Part shown: positions 15,106 through 22,527 of the stretch, in pieces | Position numbering within the stretch: position 1 is the first letter of the stretch | Layout: each line of letters begins with the position of its first letter | From: Actinomyces bovis | GTDB taxonomy: Bacteria > Actinomycetota > Actinomycetes > Actinomycetales > Actinomycetaceae | DNA length: 64,000 nucleotides | Direction: 5' to 3' | NCBI RefSeq assembly: GCF_900444995.1 | Contig: NZ_UAPQ01000008.1 | Coordinates: 186,001-250,000 of the forward strand | The notes under the pieces: model-generated | The model's input: the letters and a program-made list of their open reading frames with translations, nothing else | Databases searched by the model: none | What the model was told of the DNA's origin: nothing | Translations under genes and position numbers: made by a program

Positions 15106-15927
15106 TTACAGCTGCGGCAGGGCGGGATCAGTCAGCTCCCACGTGCGCGCAGGTAGGGGGAGGCGCCGCATCGAGCGTTCCAACTCCTCGCGCTGCTGCG
15201 GGGTCCAAGGGGCATTGGCGGCCACCACCACCATATTGCCGCGCCGTTTGCCGCGCGCCACCGCATTATCCGCCACCAACGCGTGCACTTTGAAGGTTTC
15301 CCGCACCACTTGCAGCTCTGCGGCTGCCCGGGGGCGTGGCAGCGAGGACATATTCGCCAGGTATAGGCCGCCTGGTGCCAAGGCGCGGGCGCAGGCCTGC
15401 GTGAACTCCAAGGTGCGCACGGTTTCTGGCACTACGGCTTGCGCGAAGACATCTCGCACCACCACGTCCCATTCACCCGGACGCAAGGTGGGGGCCACCG
15501 CGGCGGCGTCGCCTACCCGGATGCGCAGGGCAGGGGATCGGGGCAGGTCAAACCATTGGCGCACCTTGCTCGCCAGCAACTCGTCCAGTTCCACCGCCAG
15601 CTGGGTTGAGCCTGGCCGACTGGCATTCCAGGCGCGGGCCAGAGCACAGGCCGCCCCGCCCAGGTGCACTGCCCGCACCGGCGTGCCAGCAGCAAAGAAT
15701 GTCCCGATGGCTGCTTCCATTTGCTGCTGGTACTCGAAGTCCAGGTGGGTGGGGTCAGCCAGGTCAATGAAGGATGACTCGGTGCCATCTAGCCGCAGCA
15801 GCACCCCCGTATCTCGCCGCTCTAGCTCGGCGGTGCCCAATGACACCGGCACTGGGCCAACCGGCAGTGTGGACAGCTCAAAGCCACCTTTGGCTGCGGT
15901 GGTGCGGCGGGAAGCGTTTCTGGTCAC
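15106..15927 (-). CDS. Spermidine-synthase-like / SAM-methyltransferase-fold protein
   Basis: A 273-residue protein resembling the actinobacterial spermine/spermidine synthase-like family. The nucleotide-binding part shows VRAVHLGGAACALARAW (motif I-like, about residue 85), a VELDE acidic end of strand 2, and VVVRDVFAQAVVP. The canonical GGGDG of true spermidine synthases is replaced by LGGAAC, so polyamine synthesis should not be assumed; it may be another aminopropyl- or methyltransferase-fold enzyme or a non-catalytic relative. The GTG start has no ribosome binding site but has TAGCGT exactly 6 bases upstream, consistent with a leaderless mRNA. Confidence 0.7.
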   Translation of the reverse strand: MTRNASRRTTAAKGGFELSTLPVGPVPVSLGTAELERRDTGVLLRLDGTESSFIDLADPTHLDFEYQQQMEAAIGTFFAAGTPVRAVHLGGAACALARAWNASRPGSTQLAVELDELLASKVRQWFDLPRSPALRIRVGDAAAVAPTLRPGEWDVVVRDVFAQAVVPETVRTLEFTQACARALAPGGLYLANMSSLPRPRAAAELQVVRETFKVHALVADNAVARGKRRGNMVVVAANAPWTPQQREELERSMRRLPLPARTWELTDPALPQL

Positions 15928-15933
15928 AGGGGC

Positions 15934-15939
15934 ACGCTA
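15934..15939 (-). promoter_or_regulatory. -10-like hexamer of a leaderless promoter (spermidine-synthase-like gene)
   Basis: TAGCGT read on the minus strand, 6 bases before the GTG at 15927. Confidence 0.45.
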
Positions 15940-16009
15940 GCCTGGTGCTGCTGCTTTGAGCACGACAGGGTGAGGTTCAACCCAGGCCGGCGAAAGGAGT
16001 GGTGAGGAG

Positions 16010-17251
16010 ATGAGCAGAGCACCACGCAGTGTCCGCGCGCGCAGCTCTTGGGGAGATGACGACTCCGCCACCCCCATACTGCACGTGGACATGGACGCCT
16101 TCTTCGCGGCTGTCGAGATTTTGGACCACCCCGAGTTGGTGGGACGCCCGGTGATTGTCGGCGGCACCAATGGTCGTGGTGTCGTGTGCGCAGCCTCCTA
16201 TGAGGCCCGCGTCTACGGCGTCAGCTCTGCGATGCCCATGAGCCAGGCGCTGCGCCGCTGCCCGCAGGCGGTGGTGCTGCCGGTGCGGCATCGGCACTAC
16301 TCGCAGGTGTCCCGGCAGGTCATGGCAGTGCTCGCGGAAGTCACGCCCCTGATTGAACAACTCAGTGTGGATGAAGCTTTCCTGGATGTCTCCGGTGCTC
16401 GCCGCCGCATGGGCACACCGGTGCAGATTGCCAAGTGGATTCGCACACAGATCCGTGAGCGCACGGGGCTGCCAGCCTCGGTGGGAGTCGCTGCCACCAA
16501 ATTCGTGGCCAAGCTGGCCTCTTCCCACGCTAAGCCTGACGGTTTGTTGCTGGTCCCGGCGGATGCGACCCGCGACTTCCTGGATCTGCTACCGGTTGGG
16601 GCCATGTGGGGCGTGGGGGAACGCTCTGCTGCGGCGCTGGCGCGCTGGGATATCGACGACGTGTGCACGCTTGCTCGCACCGAGCCTCAACGCCTAGAGA
16701 AGATCCTTGGCCGTGCGGCCGGGAGACATCTATGGCAACTGGCTCAAGGCATTGACCCACGCCCAGTGGTGCCGCAGCGAGAAGAGAAATCGATAAGTAC
16801 CGAGTCCACCTTCTACGAGACGATCACGGATGTGGAACACACCCGCCTAGTGCTGCTTGATCAATGTCATCAGGTGGCGGCCCGCCTGCGCTCCGGGCAC
16901 TTACGGGCCAGAACTGTTGCGGTGAAATTGCGGGGCGCAGACTTCAAAACCATTACCCGCTCCCGCACTTTGCCAGCAGCCACTGATCTGGTGGCACAGA
17001 TGTGGCCCGCAGTGGAAGCACTGTGGCGTTCGGCTCCCGTGCCTGCGGGCGGCTACCGGCTGCTGGGAGTACGGGCGGAGGGACTGGAGCATGAGGGGGA
17101 GGGGGTGCAACTGCTGTTAAATGAAGATCCTCGGAGTGCCCAGGTGGAGCGGACCGCTGACTCCGTTAAACAACGCTGGGGCCAGGAGGCGCTGCGGCCA
17201 GCGAGCCTGCTGCTTTCAAGCAAGGCGCCGCATCCTGACAAGCGCCGTTAA
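16010..17251 (+). CDS. dinB: DNA polymerase IV (DinB)
   Basis: A 413-residue Y-family translesion polymerase. The palm motif ILHVDMDAFFAAVE (about residue 27) supplies one catalytic aspartate and SVDEAFLDVSG (about 120) the other acidic pair. GVAATKFVAKLAS and the GVG-containing helix-hairpin-helix follow, then the little-finger domain. Length is usual for actinobacterial DinB. The ATG follows GAGGAG. The upstream 80 bases contain no SOS box, so induction through LexA is not indicated. It is divergent from the spermidine-synthase-like gene. Confidence 0.93.
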   Translation: MSRAPRSVRARSSWGDDDSATPILHVDMDAFFAAVEILDHPELVGRPVIVGGTNGRGVVCAASYEARVYGVSSAMPMSQALRRCPQAVVLPVRHRHYSQVSRQVMAVLAEVTPLIEQLSVDEAFLDVSGARRRMGTPVQIAKWIRTQIRERTGLPASVGVAATKFVAKLASSHAKPDGLLLVPADATRDFLDLLPVGAMWGVGERSAAALARWDIDDVCTLARTEPQRLEKILGRAAGRHLWQLAQGIDPRPVVPQREEKSISTESTFYETITDVEHTRLVLLDQCHQVAARLRSGHLRARTVAVKLRGADFKTITRSRTLPAATDLVAQMWPAVEALWRSAPVPAGGYRLLGVRAEGLEHEGEGVQLLLNEDPRSAQVERTADSVKQRWGQEALRPASLLLSSKAPHPDKRR

Positions 17252-17385
17252 GCACTGCCGCAGCTGGGTTTCGGTGATGGGGAGTTCAGCCGGTTTTCCT
17301 TAGCGGGGGATGCAGCATATTCTGAGCCCGACTTTGTACGGCGGTCACGGGCGACCGTGACGAGAGCAAGGAATCGAGGTGGACC

Positions 17386-17772
17386 ATGGCCCTGTCTGAA
17401 CGCGATGAGCGGATGCTGCGGGAGATGGAGCGCCAATTCAGCACCGAGGATCCTTATCTGGCTCAGACCATGAGCAACCCGAAGCCAGTTCCGTTCCACT
17501 TCTCTCCCCGCCGGATTGGCGGCGGTGTGGCTTTGGCACTCCTCGGCCTGGTGGCCCTAATCGCAGGAGTGACGGTTCGGCACTCCGTGCTCAGCATTCT
17601 GCTCGGCCTCCTGGGCTTCGCCTTGGCTGTGCTGGGAGTTATGCGAGCTTTAAGTCGTGAGCCAGTTAAGCCTGGAACTGTCAGCCGTGGTACCCAGGGT
17701 GAAAGCTCCAAGGGTTCCTTCATGTCGCGCCAAGAAGAGCTTTGGGAGCGGCGGCGCCAGTCCGGCCGCTAG
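17386..17772 (+). CDS. DUF3040 domain membrane protein
   Basis: A 128-residue protein of the actinobacterial DUF3040 family. The N-terminus has the family hallmark MALSERDERMLREMERQ, followed by PFHFSPRR and two adjacent membrane segments (about residues 45-62 and 65-83). The C-terminal end is polar and basic. Its function is unknown. Members often lie close to dinB and the dcw cluster in actinobacteria, as here, between dinB and mraZ. A strong terminator closes the unit 34 bases downstream. Confidence 0.85.
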   Translation: MALSERDERMLREMERQFSTEDPYLAQTMSNPKPVPFHFSPRRIGGGVALALLGLVALIAGVTVRHSVLSILLGLLGFALAVLGVMRALSREPVKPGTVSRGTQGESSKGSFMSRQEELWERRRQSGR

Positions 17773-17806
17773 AACAACCCCTCGGTCCACCTAGGCGACC
17801 AGCTTT

Positions 17807-17837
17807 AACCCTCCCGTAGCTTCGGTACGGGAGGGTT
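17807..17837 (+). terminator. Intrinsic terminator after the DUF3040 gene
   Basis: A perfect 12-bp stem, AACCCTCCCGTA with its complement (17807-17818 / 17826-17837), has a loop containing TTCG and is followed by TGCT. It isolates the dcw cluster from upstream transcription. Confidence 0.85.
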
Positions 17838-18255
17838 TGCTGTGCCTGCGCCAGCAGCGGCCGCCAGTGACGCCGCCGGGCTAGGAGCTCCTCCACTTTC
17901 CTCCACCGAAGCTGAGCGCCGGGCGGTCTCACCGGGTTTGAACTGTGGGGAGCTTTGTCTGCTATCTCAGTGAATCGCCGTTATTGCAGGCGATTTGAGG
18001 GGGCCTGATGGGTATGGGTGCGGAGGTACCAGCTGTGGTTGCTGGTGGTGCGCCACGCCGAAAGTAGTGTCTGAGCTCCGTCTGTTGGCGAAATCCCTCC
18101 ACCACACACCACCCCTAGCAAGCCGCGTGATTGCAGTGATTCGTTGTGCGGTTGAGTGGATTTGAGGATTCCTATCGATAACAGGGGGAGTAATGTGGAG
18201 GAAAGTGGAGTAAGGTGGCGGCCAACCAAAGGTCGAGTGGGAGGAGGGCGCCACC
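17838..18255. other. Intergenic region upstream of mraZ
   Basis: About 420 bases without a convincing gene. It holds an inverted repeat AATCGCC/GGCGATT with a 9-base loop (17973-17995), an AT-richer stretch around 18150-18185 that probably holds the dcw promoter, and the MraZ boxes. Open frames on the minus strand here run into mraZ and look like chance. Confidence 0.5.
18185..18220 (+). promoter_or_regulatory. MraZ operator: four 10-bp-phased GTGGAG boxes
   Basis: GGGGAG/GTGGAG/GTGGAG/GTGGCG hexamers end at 18190, 18200, 18210 and 18220, each separated by 4 bases. Phased TGGG/GTGGAG-type repeats in front of mraZ are the known binding sites of MraZ, which forms a ring with one protomer per repeat. 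This suggests autoregulation of the dcw operon. Confidence 0.75.
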
Positions 18256-18687
18256 ATGTTTATGGGCACACACGCGCCCCGGCTCGACGACAAAGGCCGC
18301 CTGATCCTCCCCGCGAAGTTCCGTGAAGAGCTGGCGGGCGGCGTCGTAATCACCCGCGGCCAAGACCACTGCCTCTACGCCTTCCCCGTGAAGGAATTCG
18401 AGGAGATGTACCACCAACTCCGGTCAGCGCCGCTGGCTCAGAAGCAGGCCCGCGACTACGTGCGCGTGATGCTCTCCGGCGCCGACCAGCAGGTCCCAGA
18501 CAAACAAGGCCGCATCACCCTGCCGCAGAACCTGCGGGCCTACGCCGGACTTGAGCGCGACCTGGCTGTTGTTGGCTCCGGGGCCCGTGTGGAGATCTGG
18601 GATGCCAAGGCCTGGGAGACCTACCTGGCCGAGCAGGAGCAGGTCTTCGCCGACACCGCTGAGGAGGTCTTGCCTGGGTTCTTCTGA
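18256..18687 (+). CDS. mraZ: Transcriptional regulator MraZ
   Basis: A 143-residue AbrB-like DNA-binding protein with two SpoVT/MraZ repeats, each with the DxKGR(L/I)xLP signature: [13 protein letters not shown] near residue 11 and [13 protein letters not shown] near 84. It controls the division and cell-wall cluster, usually by repressing its own promoter. The ATG follows GGGAGGAGG. It is the first gene of the cluster and rsmH follows after a 229-base leader-like gap. Confidence 0.95.
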   Translation: MFMGTHAPRLDDKGRLILPAKFREELAGGVVITRGQDHCLYAFPVKEFEEMYHQLRSAPLAQKQARDYVRVMLSGADQQVPDKQGRITLPQNLRAYAGLERDLAVVGSGARVEIWDAKAWETYLAEQEQVFADTAEEVLPGFF

Positions 18688-18916
18688 GAACAGACTCAGC
18701 CGCCGGGGCCCAGCCATGGGCAACGACCTGCTGAGCCCGTCCCGTGAGGTCTCCAACCGCCACCTCCGACGTCACTTCCCCGGCGCCGGAGCCCCGCGGA
18801 GGGAGTCCTGGCAGGACGGGAACACCAGCGCCAAGCGGCAACAGCCCACAGACCAAAGCCCAAGCCACAACACCATCAGTGTCCAATTGCCACAAGCAGG
18901 AGAGAGGAGGTGGCGA
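18688..18916 (+). ncRNA. Structured leader before rsmH, candidate mraW RNA motif
   Basis: The 229-base gap between mraZ and rsmH is unusually long for this tightly packed cluster. It can fold: CCCGTCC (18736-18742) pairs perfectly with GGACGGG (18814-18820), enclosing GC-rich segments such as CCGGCGCCGG. The right strand can instead pair locally, GTCC (18805-18808) with GGAC (18814-18817), so the two pairings exclude each other. A conserved RNA called the mraW motif is known from actinobacterial leaders of rsmH (mraW). I assign it here by position and foldability, not by a covariance search. Confidence 0.45.
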
Positions 18917-20050
18917 ATGCAAGTCAGCGCGGATATAACCGGCGAGACCCAACGGCCCACCGCCGAGCGCCACACCCCAGTGCTCCTGCAGCGCTGCCTC
19001 GACCTGCTGGCCCCAGCAATCGAGTCCACGCCTTCAAGTTATGGCCCGGTGCTCATCGACTGCACCCTAGGCCTGGGCGGACACACCGAGGCCGCCTTGC
19101 AGCGCTTCGCAAATCTCAAGGTCGTCGGCATCGACAGGGACCCGCAGGCAATCGCCCTTGCCAGCTCGCGCTTGGCTGCCTTTGGGGAGCGCTTCCAGGC
19201 GGTACATACCACCTATGACTGTGTGCAGCAGGTAGCTGCCGAGCAGGCGCAAGCCGATATGGACGGTTTGGTCGACGGCGTGCTCATGGACCTGGGGGTC
19301 TCCTCGCTGCAACTTGACGACGTTCCCCGCGGTTTCTCGTACGCTCGCCCGGCCCCACTAGATATGCGCATGGACCAGAGCCAAGGTCGCAGCGCCGCAG
19401 AGTTGTTGGCCACCGCCGACGCCGTCGAGATCGCCCGCATTCTGCGTGACTACGGAGAAGAGCGCTTTGCTTCGCGCATCGCAGCTGCGATTGTGCGGCG
19501 ACGAGAGGCAGGCCAGCCTGTGCAGACCACAGACGCGCTGGTTGACGTAGTGCGAGAGTCAATCCCCGCAGCTGCCCGCCGCACCGGTGGCAACCCGGCC
19601 AAGCGGACCTTCCAGGCCTTGCGTGTGGCCGTCAATTCTGAGCTTGAGGTGTTGGCTGCGGCGCTGCCGCGAGCACTTGACTCTCTGCGCGTCGGCGGAC
19701 GTTTGGTGGTCGAGTCCTACCAGTCCCTTGAAGACCGGTTAGTCAAGACCGCGCTAACCGCCGGATCCAAGTCACGCGCACCCGAAGGTTTGCCAGTCAT
19801 ACCTGAAGCTGACCGCCCCTACTTGGAGCTGTTGGTGCACGGTGCTGAACAAGCCGACGAGCTTGAACTGGCAGCAAATCCACGTTCCGCCCCGGTGCGC
19901 CTGCGGGCCGCCGAACGAGTCCGAGCGGTGAACCAGGCGCCAGCCCAAGCCAAGGCCGTGGCAACGCCCAGCAGTAGCAGGCGCAGAACCGCAGGCCGCA
20001 CAGACAAAGACCACAAACGCAACAGCAATCGACGCAGGAGCTCCCGATGA
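18917..20050 (+). CDS. rsmH: 16S rRNA (cytosine1402-N4)-methyltransferase RsmH
   Basis: A 377-residue S-adenosylmethionine-dependent enzyme that methylates N4 of C1402 in 16S rRNA. RHTPVLLQRCLDLL near residue 18 is the family start, DCTLGLGGHT near 48 is the SAM site, and GVLMDLGVSSLQLD with FSYARPAPLDMRMD follows. The tail is rich in Arg, Ser and Lys. The reading frame is open far upstream, but the ATG at 18917 has GAGAGGAGG before it and gives the normal N-terminus. Its end overlaps the next gene by 4 bases. Confidence 0.95.
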   Translation: MQVSADITGETQRPTAERHTPVLLQRCLDLLAPAIESTPSSYGPVLIDCTLGLGGHTEAALQRFANLKVVGIDRDPQAIALASSRLAAFGERFQAVHTTYDCVQQVAAEQAQADMDGLVDGVLMDLGVSSLQLDDVPRGFSYARPAPLDMRMDQSQGRSAAELLATADAVEIARILRDYGEERFASRIAAAIVRRREAGQPVQTTDALVDVVRESIPAAARRTGGNPAKRTFQALRVAVNSELEVLAAALPRALDSLRVGGRLVVESYQSLEDRLVKTALTAGSKSRAPEGLPVIPEADRPYLELLVHGAEQADELELAANPRSAPVRLRAAERVRAVNQAPAQAKAVATPSSSRRRTAGRTDKDHKRNSNRRRSSR

Positions 20051-20655
20051 CCGCACAGGCCGCACGCGCTCGAAGCGCCTCCCGTGCCATGCCGCGCCTC
20101 GCGCCTCAGCCCCGCCCCAATCTGTCAGTGGTACGGGGCCTGAACCAGGTTCGCTTCAAACTACCCATCCTCGGCATGGTGGTGGCGCTGCTGCTGAGCA
20201 CTCTCATACTCATCCTGGTTCTCACCGCCTTGATGGCGCGTACGGCCGGTGAGCTGCAGCGCACTCGCGAGTTGGTCTCAGAGGTACGTGAAGCCTCTGT
20301 GGTGCTGCAGTCTCAACTTGATCAGCGCAGCTCCTCGGCTGAGCTCTCCACGCGGGCACAGAAACTGGGCATGGTGCCAGCAGGTGCACCTGGCGTCGTA
20401 AACCTGCGCGATGGTTCTCTGGCCGCCGGTAAGCCTGCTGCGGTTCCCACTCCGGCTGCTAGTGCGGCTACCGGGGCCAATGCCGCACCGCCGCCTGTTG
20501 CTGCGCCGCCAGCGGCTGCACCGGAGGCCGCAAGCCCACAGGCAGCTGCTGAGCCGGCCCCTGGTGCTGCCCCACAGCCAGCGGCTGCACCGGAGGCCGA
20601 AAGCCCACAGGCAGCTGCTGAGCCGGCCCCTGACGCGACCAAGCAGGCTCCGTGA
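20047..20655 (+). CDS. ftsL: FtsL-like division protein with duplicated Ala/Pro-rich tail
   Basis: A 202-residue bitopic membrane protein at the usual position of ftsL, between rsmH and ftsI. A basic N-terminus is followed by one membrane segment (about residues 38-60, LPILGMVVALLLSTLILIL), then a periplasmic-side coiled coil (RTAGELQRTRELVSEVREA to LSTRAQKLGM), the leucine-zipper-like region by which FtsL pairs with its partner. After residue 115 comes an Ala/Pro-rich tail with a 23-residue period present twice. FtsL proteins are poorly conserved, so the call rests mainly on topology and context. It overlaps both neighbours by 4 bases. Confidence 0.8.
   Translation: MTAQAARARSASRAMPRLAPQPRPNLSVVRGLNQVRFKLPILGMVVALLLSTLILILVLTALMARTAGELQRTRELVSEVREASVVLQSQLDQRSSSAELSTRAQKLGMVPAGAPGVVNLRDGSLAAGKPAAVPTPAASAATGANAAPPPVAAPPAAAPEAASPQAAAEPAPGAAPQPAAAPEAESPQAAAEPAPDATKQAP
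20508..20632 (+). repeat. Tandem 69-bp-period duplication in ftsL
   Basis: A 56-base unit at 20508-20563 recurs at 20577-20632 with one mismatch (GCA versus GAA codon). The period is 69 bases, so the frame is kept and the protein gains one 23-residue Ala/Pro/Glu-rich unit. Confidence 0.9.
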
Positions 20656-22421
20656 GTCTGTCACGCCGTAGGGCTCTCCAGGTTGCGGGGATCACTGGTT
20701 TCTCGGTGATCGCGGCGCGGCTCGTACAGTTCGAGGCCTTCGAGGCTGAGGCCCGGGCTAAGGACGCTCGCAGAACCCGCCAAACCACCACAACTCTGCG
20801 CGCTTTGCGCGGCGAGATTCAGGACCGAAACGGCATAGCTCTCGCCTCCTCAATGCTCGTCTACGACGTCGCCGTAAACCAGTTGGCTATCAACCAGTAC
20901 GAGCACGTCGTCAAGGACGACAATGGCGTCAGCCATATCATTGGGCGCGGCGCACTTGAGGCCGCAGCTCAGTTAGCACCATTGCTTGATATGGATGCGC
21001 GTGAGCTCGGCGCCAAGATGATTGGGGACAGCACCTACGTCGTAATCGCCAAGGCAATCGACCAGGTGGTGTGGCGCAAGATCGACGCCTTGAGCATCCA
21101 GGGAATCGAGCAAGAACAACGGGTAAAGCGGCTATATCCGGCGGGAAACGTAGCCAGCAACATCGTCGGATACGCGCACGATGAGAAGGATGAAGGCTCT
21201 AAGAACCGCTACGTAAAAGCGGAAACCGGACTGGAGCTCACCCAGGATAAGCTGCTGACCGGAACTGACGGCTATTGGCAGTACGAGCGCTCCTCCAGCG
21301 GTCAGTTCATCATTCCCTATGTCCCGGAACGCACGGTGCCAGCCCTGCAAGGCTCCACCGTGCGCACCACCCTAAACGCTGACTTGCAGAAGGTAGTTCA
21401 GGACATCGTGGCCAAAGCCATGACCACCTGGTCGCCAGAGTGGATCTCGGTGCTGGTCACTGAACCTGCAACGGGCAAGGTCATCGTCATGGCCGACTCT
21501 GGCTCCTTCGACCCCACCAACCCAGATGCCACCGCCAACACCGGCACCCGCACCGTGGAGGTCGTCTACGAGCCCGGCAGCGTTGGAAAAGTCGTCACTT
21601 TTGCTGCCGCGCTGGAGGAGCAGAAGACCAAGCCGGAGGACACCTGGAACGTCCCAGACTATTGGAGTGCTCCCAATGGCCAGGTCTTTGAAGACTCGCA
21701 CCACCACGGCACCATTCAGATGACCACCACCAAGGTACTCGTGGACTCCTCGAACGTAGGCACGGTACAGATTGGTGATCGCCTAGACGATGCCGTGCGC
21801 CACGAGTACATGCGCAAATTTGGCTGGGGTGAGCTAACCGGCATTGAACTGCCCGGGGAATCGCCAGGCTTGTTGTCTGAGGCCGCAACTTGGGACGGCC
21901 GGACCCGCTACACCACCATGTTTGGCCAGGGTGTGGCCTGCACCCCCCTGCAGGCGGTTCAGACCCTGGCAACCATAGCTAATGGGGGAGTGCGAGTGCC
22001 GCTGCGGGTGGTTGACTCCTGGGTTGCACCAGACGGAGCCCGTACGGAGCAGAGCACTCCTGAAGGTATTCGAGTTATCAGTGAGGAGACCGCCAAGACC
22101 CTCACGGAGATGCTAATCGAGGTCACTCAGAAGGGTGGAACCGCGCAAACCGCTGCAGTAGATGGTTATCTGGTGGCAGGCAAAACCGGCACCACCGAGG
22201 TTATTGAAGGCGGGACCCAGACCGGCAATGTGGCCTCTTTTGTCGGTTTCCTGCCCGCTCGTGCCCCAGCTGCGGCGGTATCGGTGATCGTTCATAAGCC
22301 CGCGCACGGCATCTACGGCGGTGTGATTGCCGCCCCAATCTTCCGAGAGGTGGCGCTTGCCACTATGCATGCACTCGGCATTAGCCCTGATCCATCAGTT
22401 GTCGCATCGCCGAGTCAGTAG
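20652..22421 (+). CDS. ftsI: Septal peptidoglycan transpeptidase FtsI (PBP3/PbpB)
   Basis: A 589-residue class B penicillin-binding protein that cross-links septal peptidoglycan. An N-terminal membrane anchor (about residues 7-25) precedes the dimerisation domain and the transpeptidase domain. Active-site motifs are SVGK (nucleophile serine, EPGSVGKVV, near residue 314), SSN near 365, and KTGTT near 515. It starts with GTG, overlapping the ftsL stop by 4 bases, which suggests coupled translation. No PASTA domain is visible at the C-terminus. It partners with FtsW, encoded further along the cluster. Confidence 0.95.
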   Translation: MSLSRRRALQVAGITGFSVIAARLVQFEAFEAEARAKDARRTRQTTTTLRALRGEIQDRNGIALASSMLVYDVAVNQLAINQYEHVVKDDNGVSHIIGRGALEAAAQLAPLLDMDARELGAKMIGDSTYVVIAKAIDQVVWRKIDALSIQGIEQEQRVKRLYPAGNVASNIVGYAHDEKDEGSKNRYVKAETGLELTQDKLLTGTDGYWQYERSSSGQFIIPYVPERTVPALQGSTVRTTLNADLQKVVQDIVAKAMTTWSPEWISVLVTEPATGKVIVMADSGSFDPTNPDATANTGTRTVEVVYEPGSVGKVVTFAAALEEQKTKPEDTWNVPDYWSAPNGQVFEDSHHHGTIQMTTTKVLVDSSNVGTVQIGDRLDDAVRHEYMRKFGWGELTGIELPGESPGLLSEAATWDGRTRYTTMFGQGVACTPLQAVQTLATIANGGVRVPLRVVDSWVAPDGARTEQSTPEGIRVISEETAKTLTEMLIEVTQKGGTAQTAAVDGYLVAGKTGTTEVIEGGTQTGNVASFVGFLPARAPAAAVSVIVHKPAHGIYGGVIAAPIFREVALATMHALGISPDPSVVASPSQ

Positions 22422-22527
22422 CCAAGCATTTAGGCTTACGCTCGCGCCGCCTGCTCCCACCCTGAGGGATGCGGCGTGGGCATACCAACGCGCCTTGACA
22501 CGGCCCATCGCGATAGATTGAGGAACC

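Noticed and set aside
17967-18353. Minus-strand open frames upstream of and into mraZ
   Set aside because: They cover the MraZ boxes and the mraZ start, and the predicted products lack family features.
22495-22519. TTGACA followed by TAGATT before murE
   Set aside because: The -35 is perfect, but the spacer is only 13 bases and the start codon is 9 bases after the second hexamer. A promoter here cannot be supported, though a weak one is possible.
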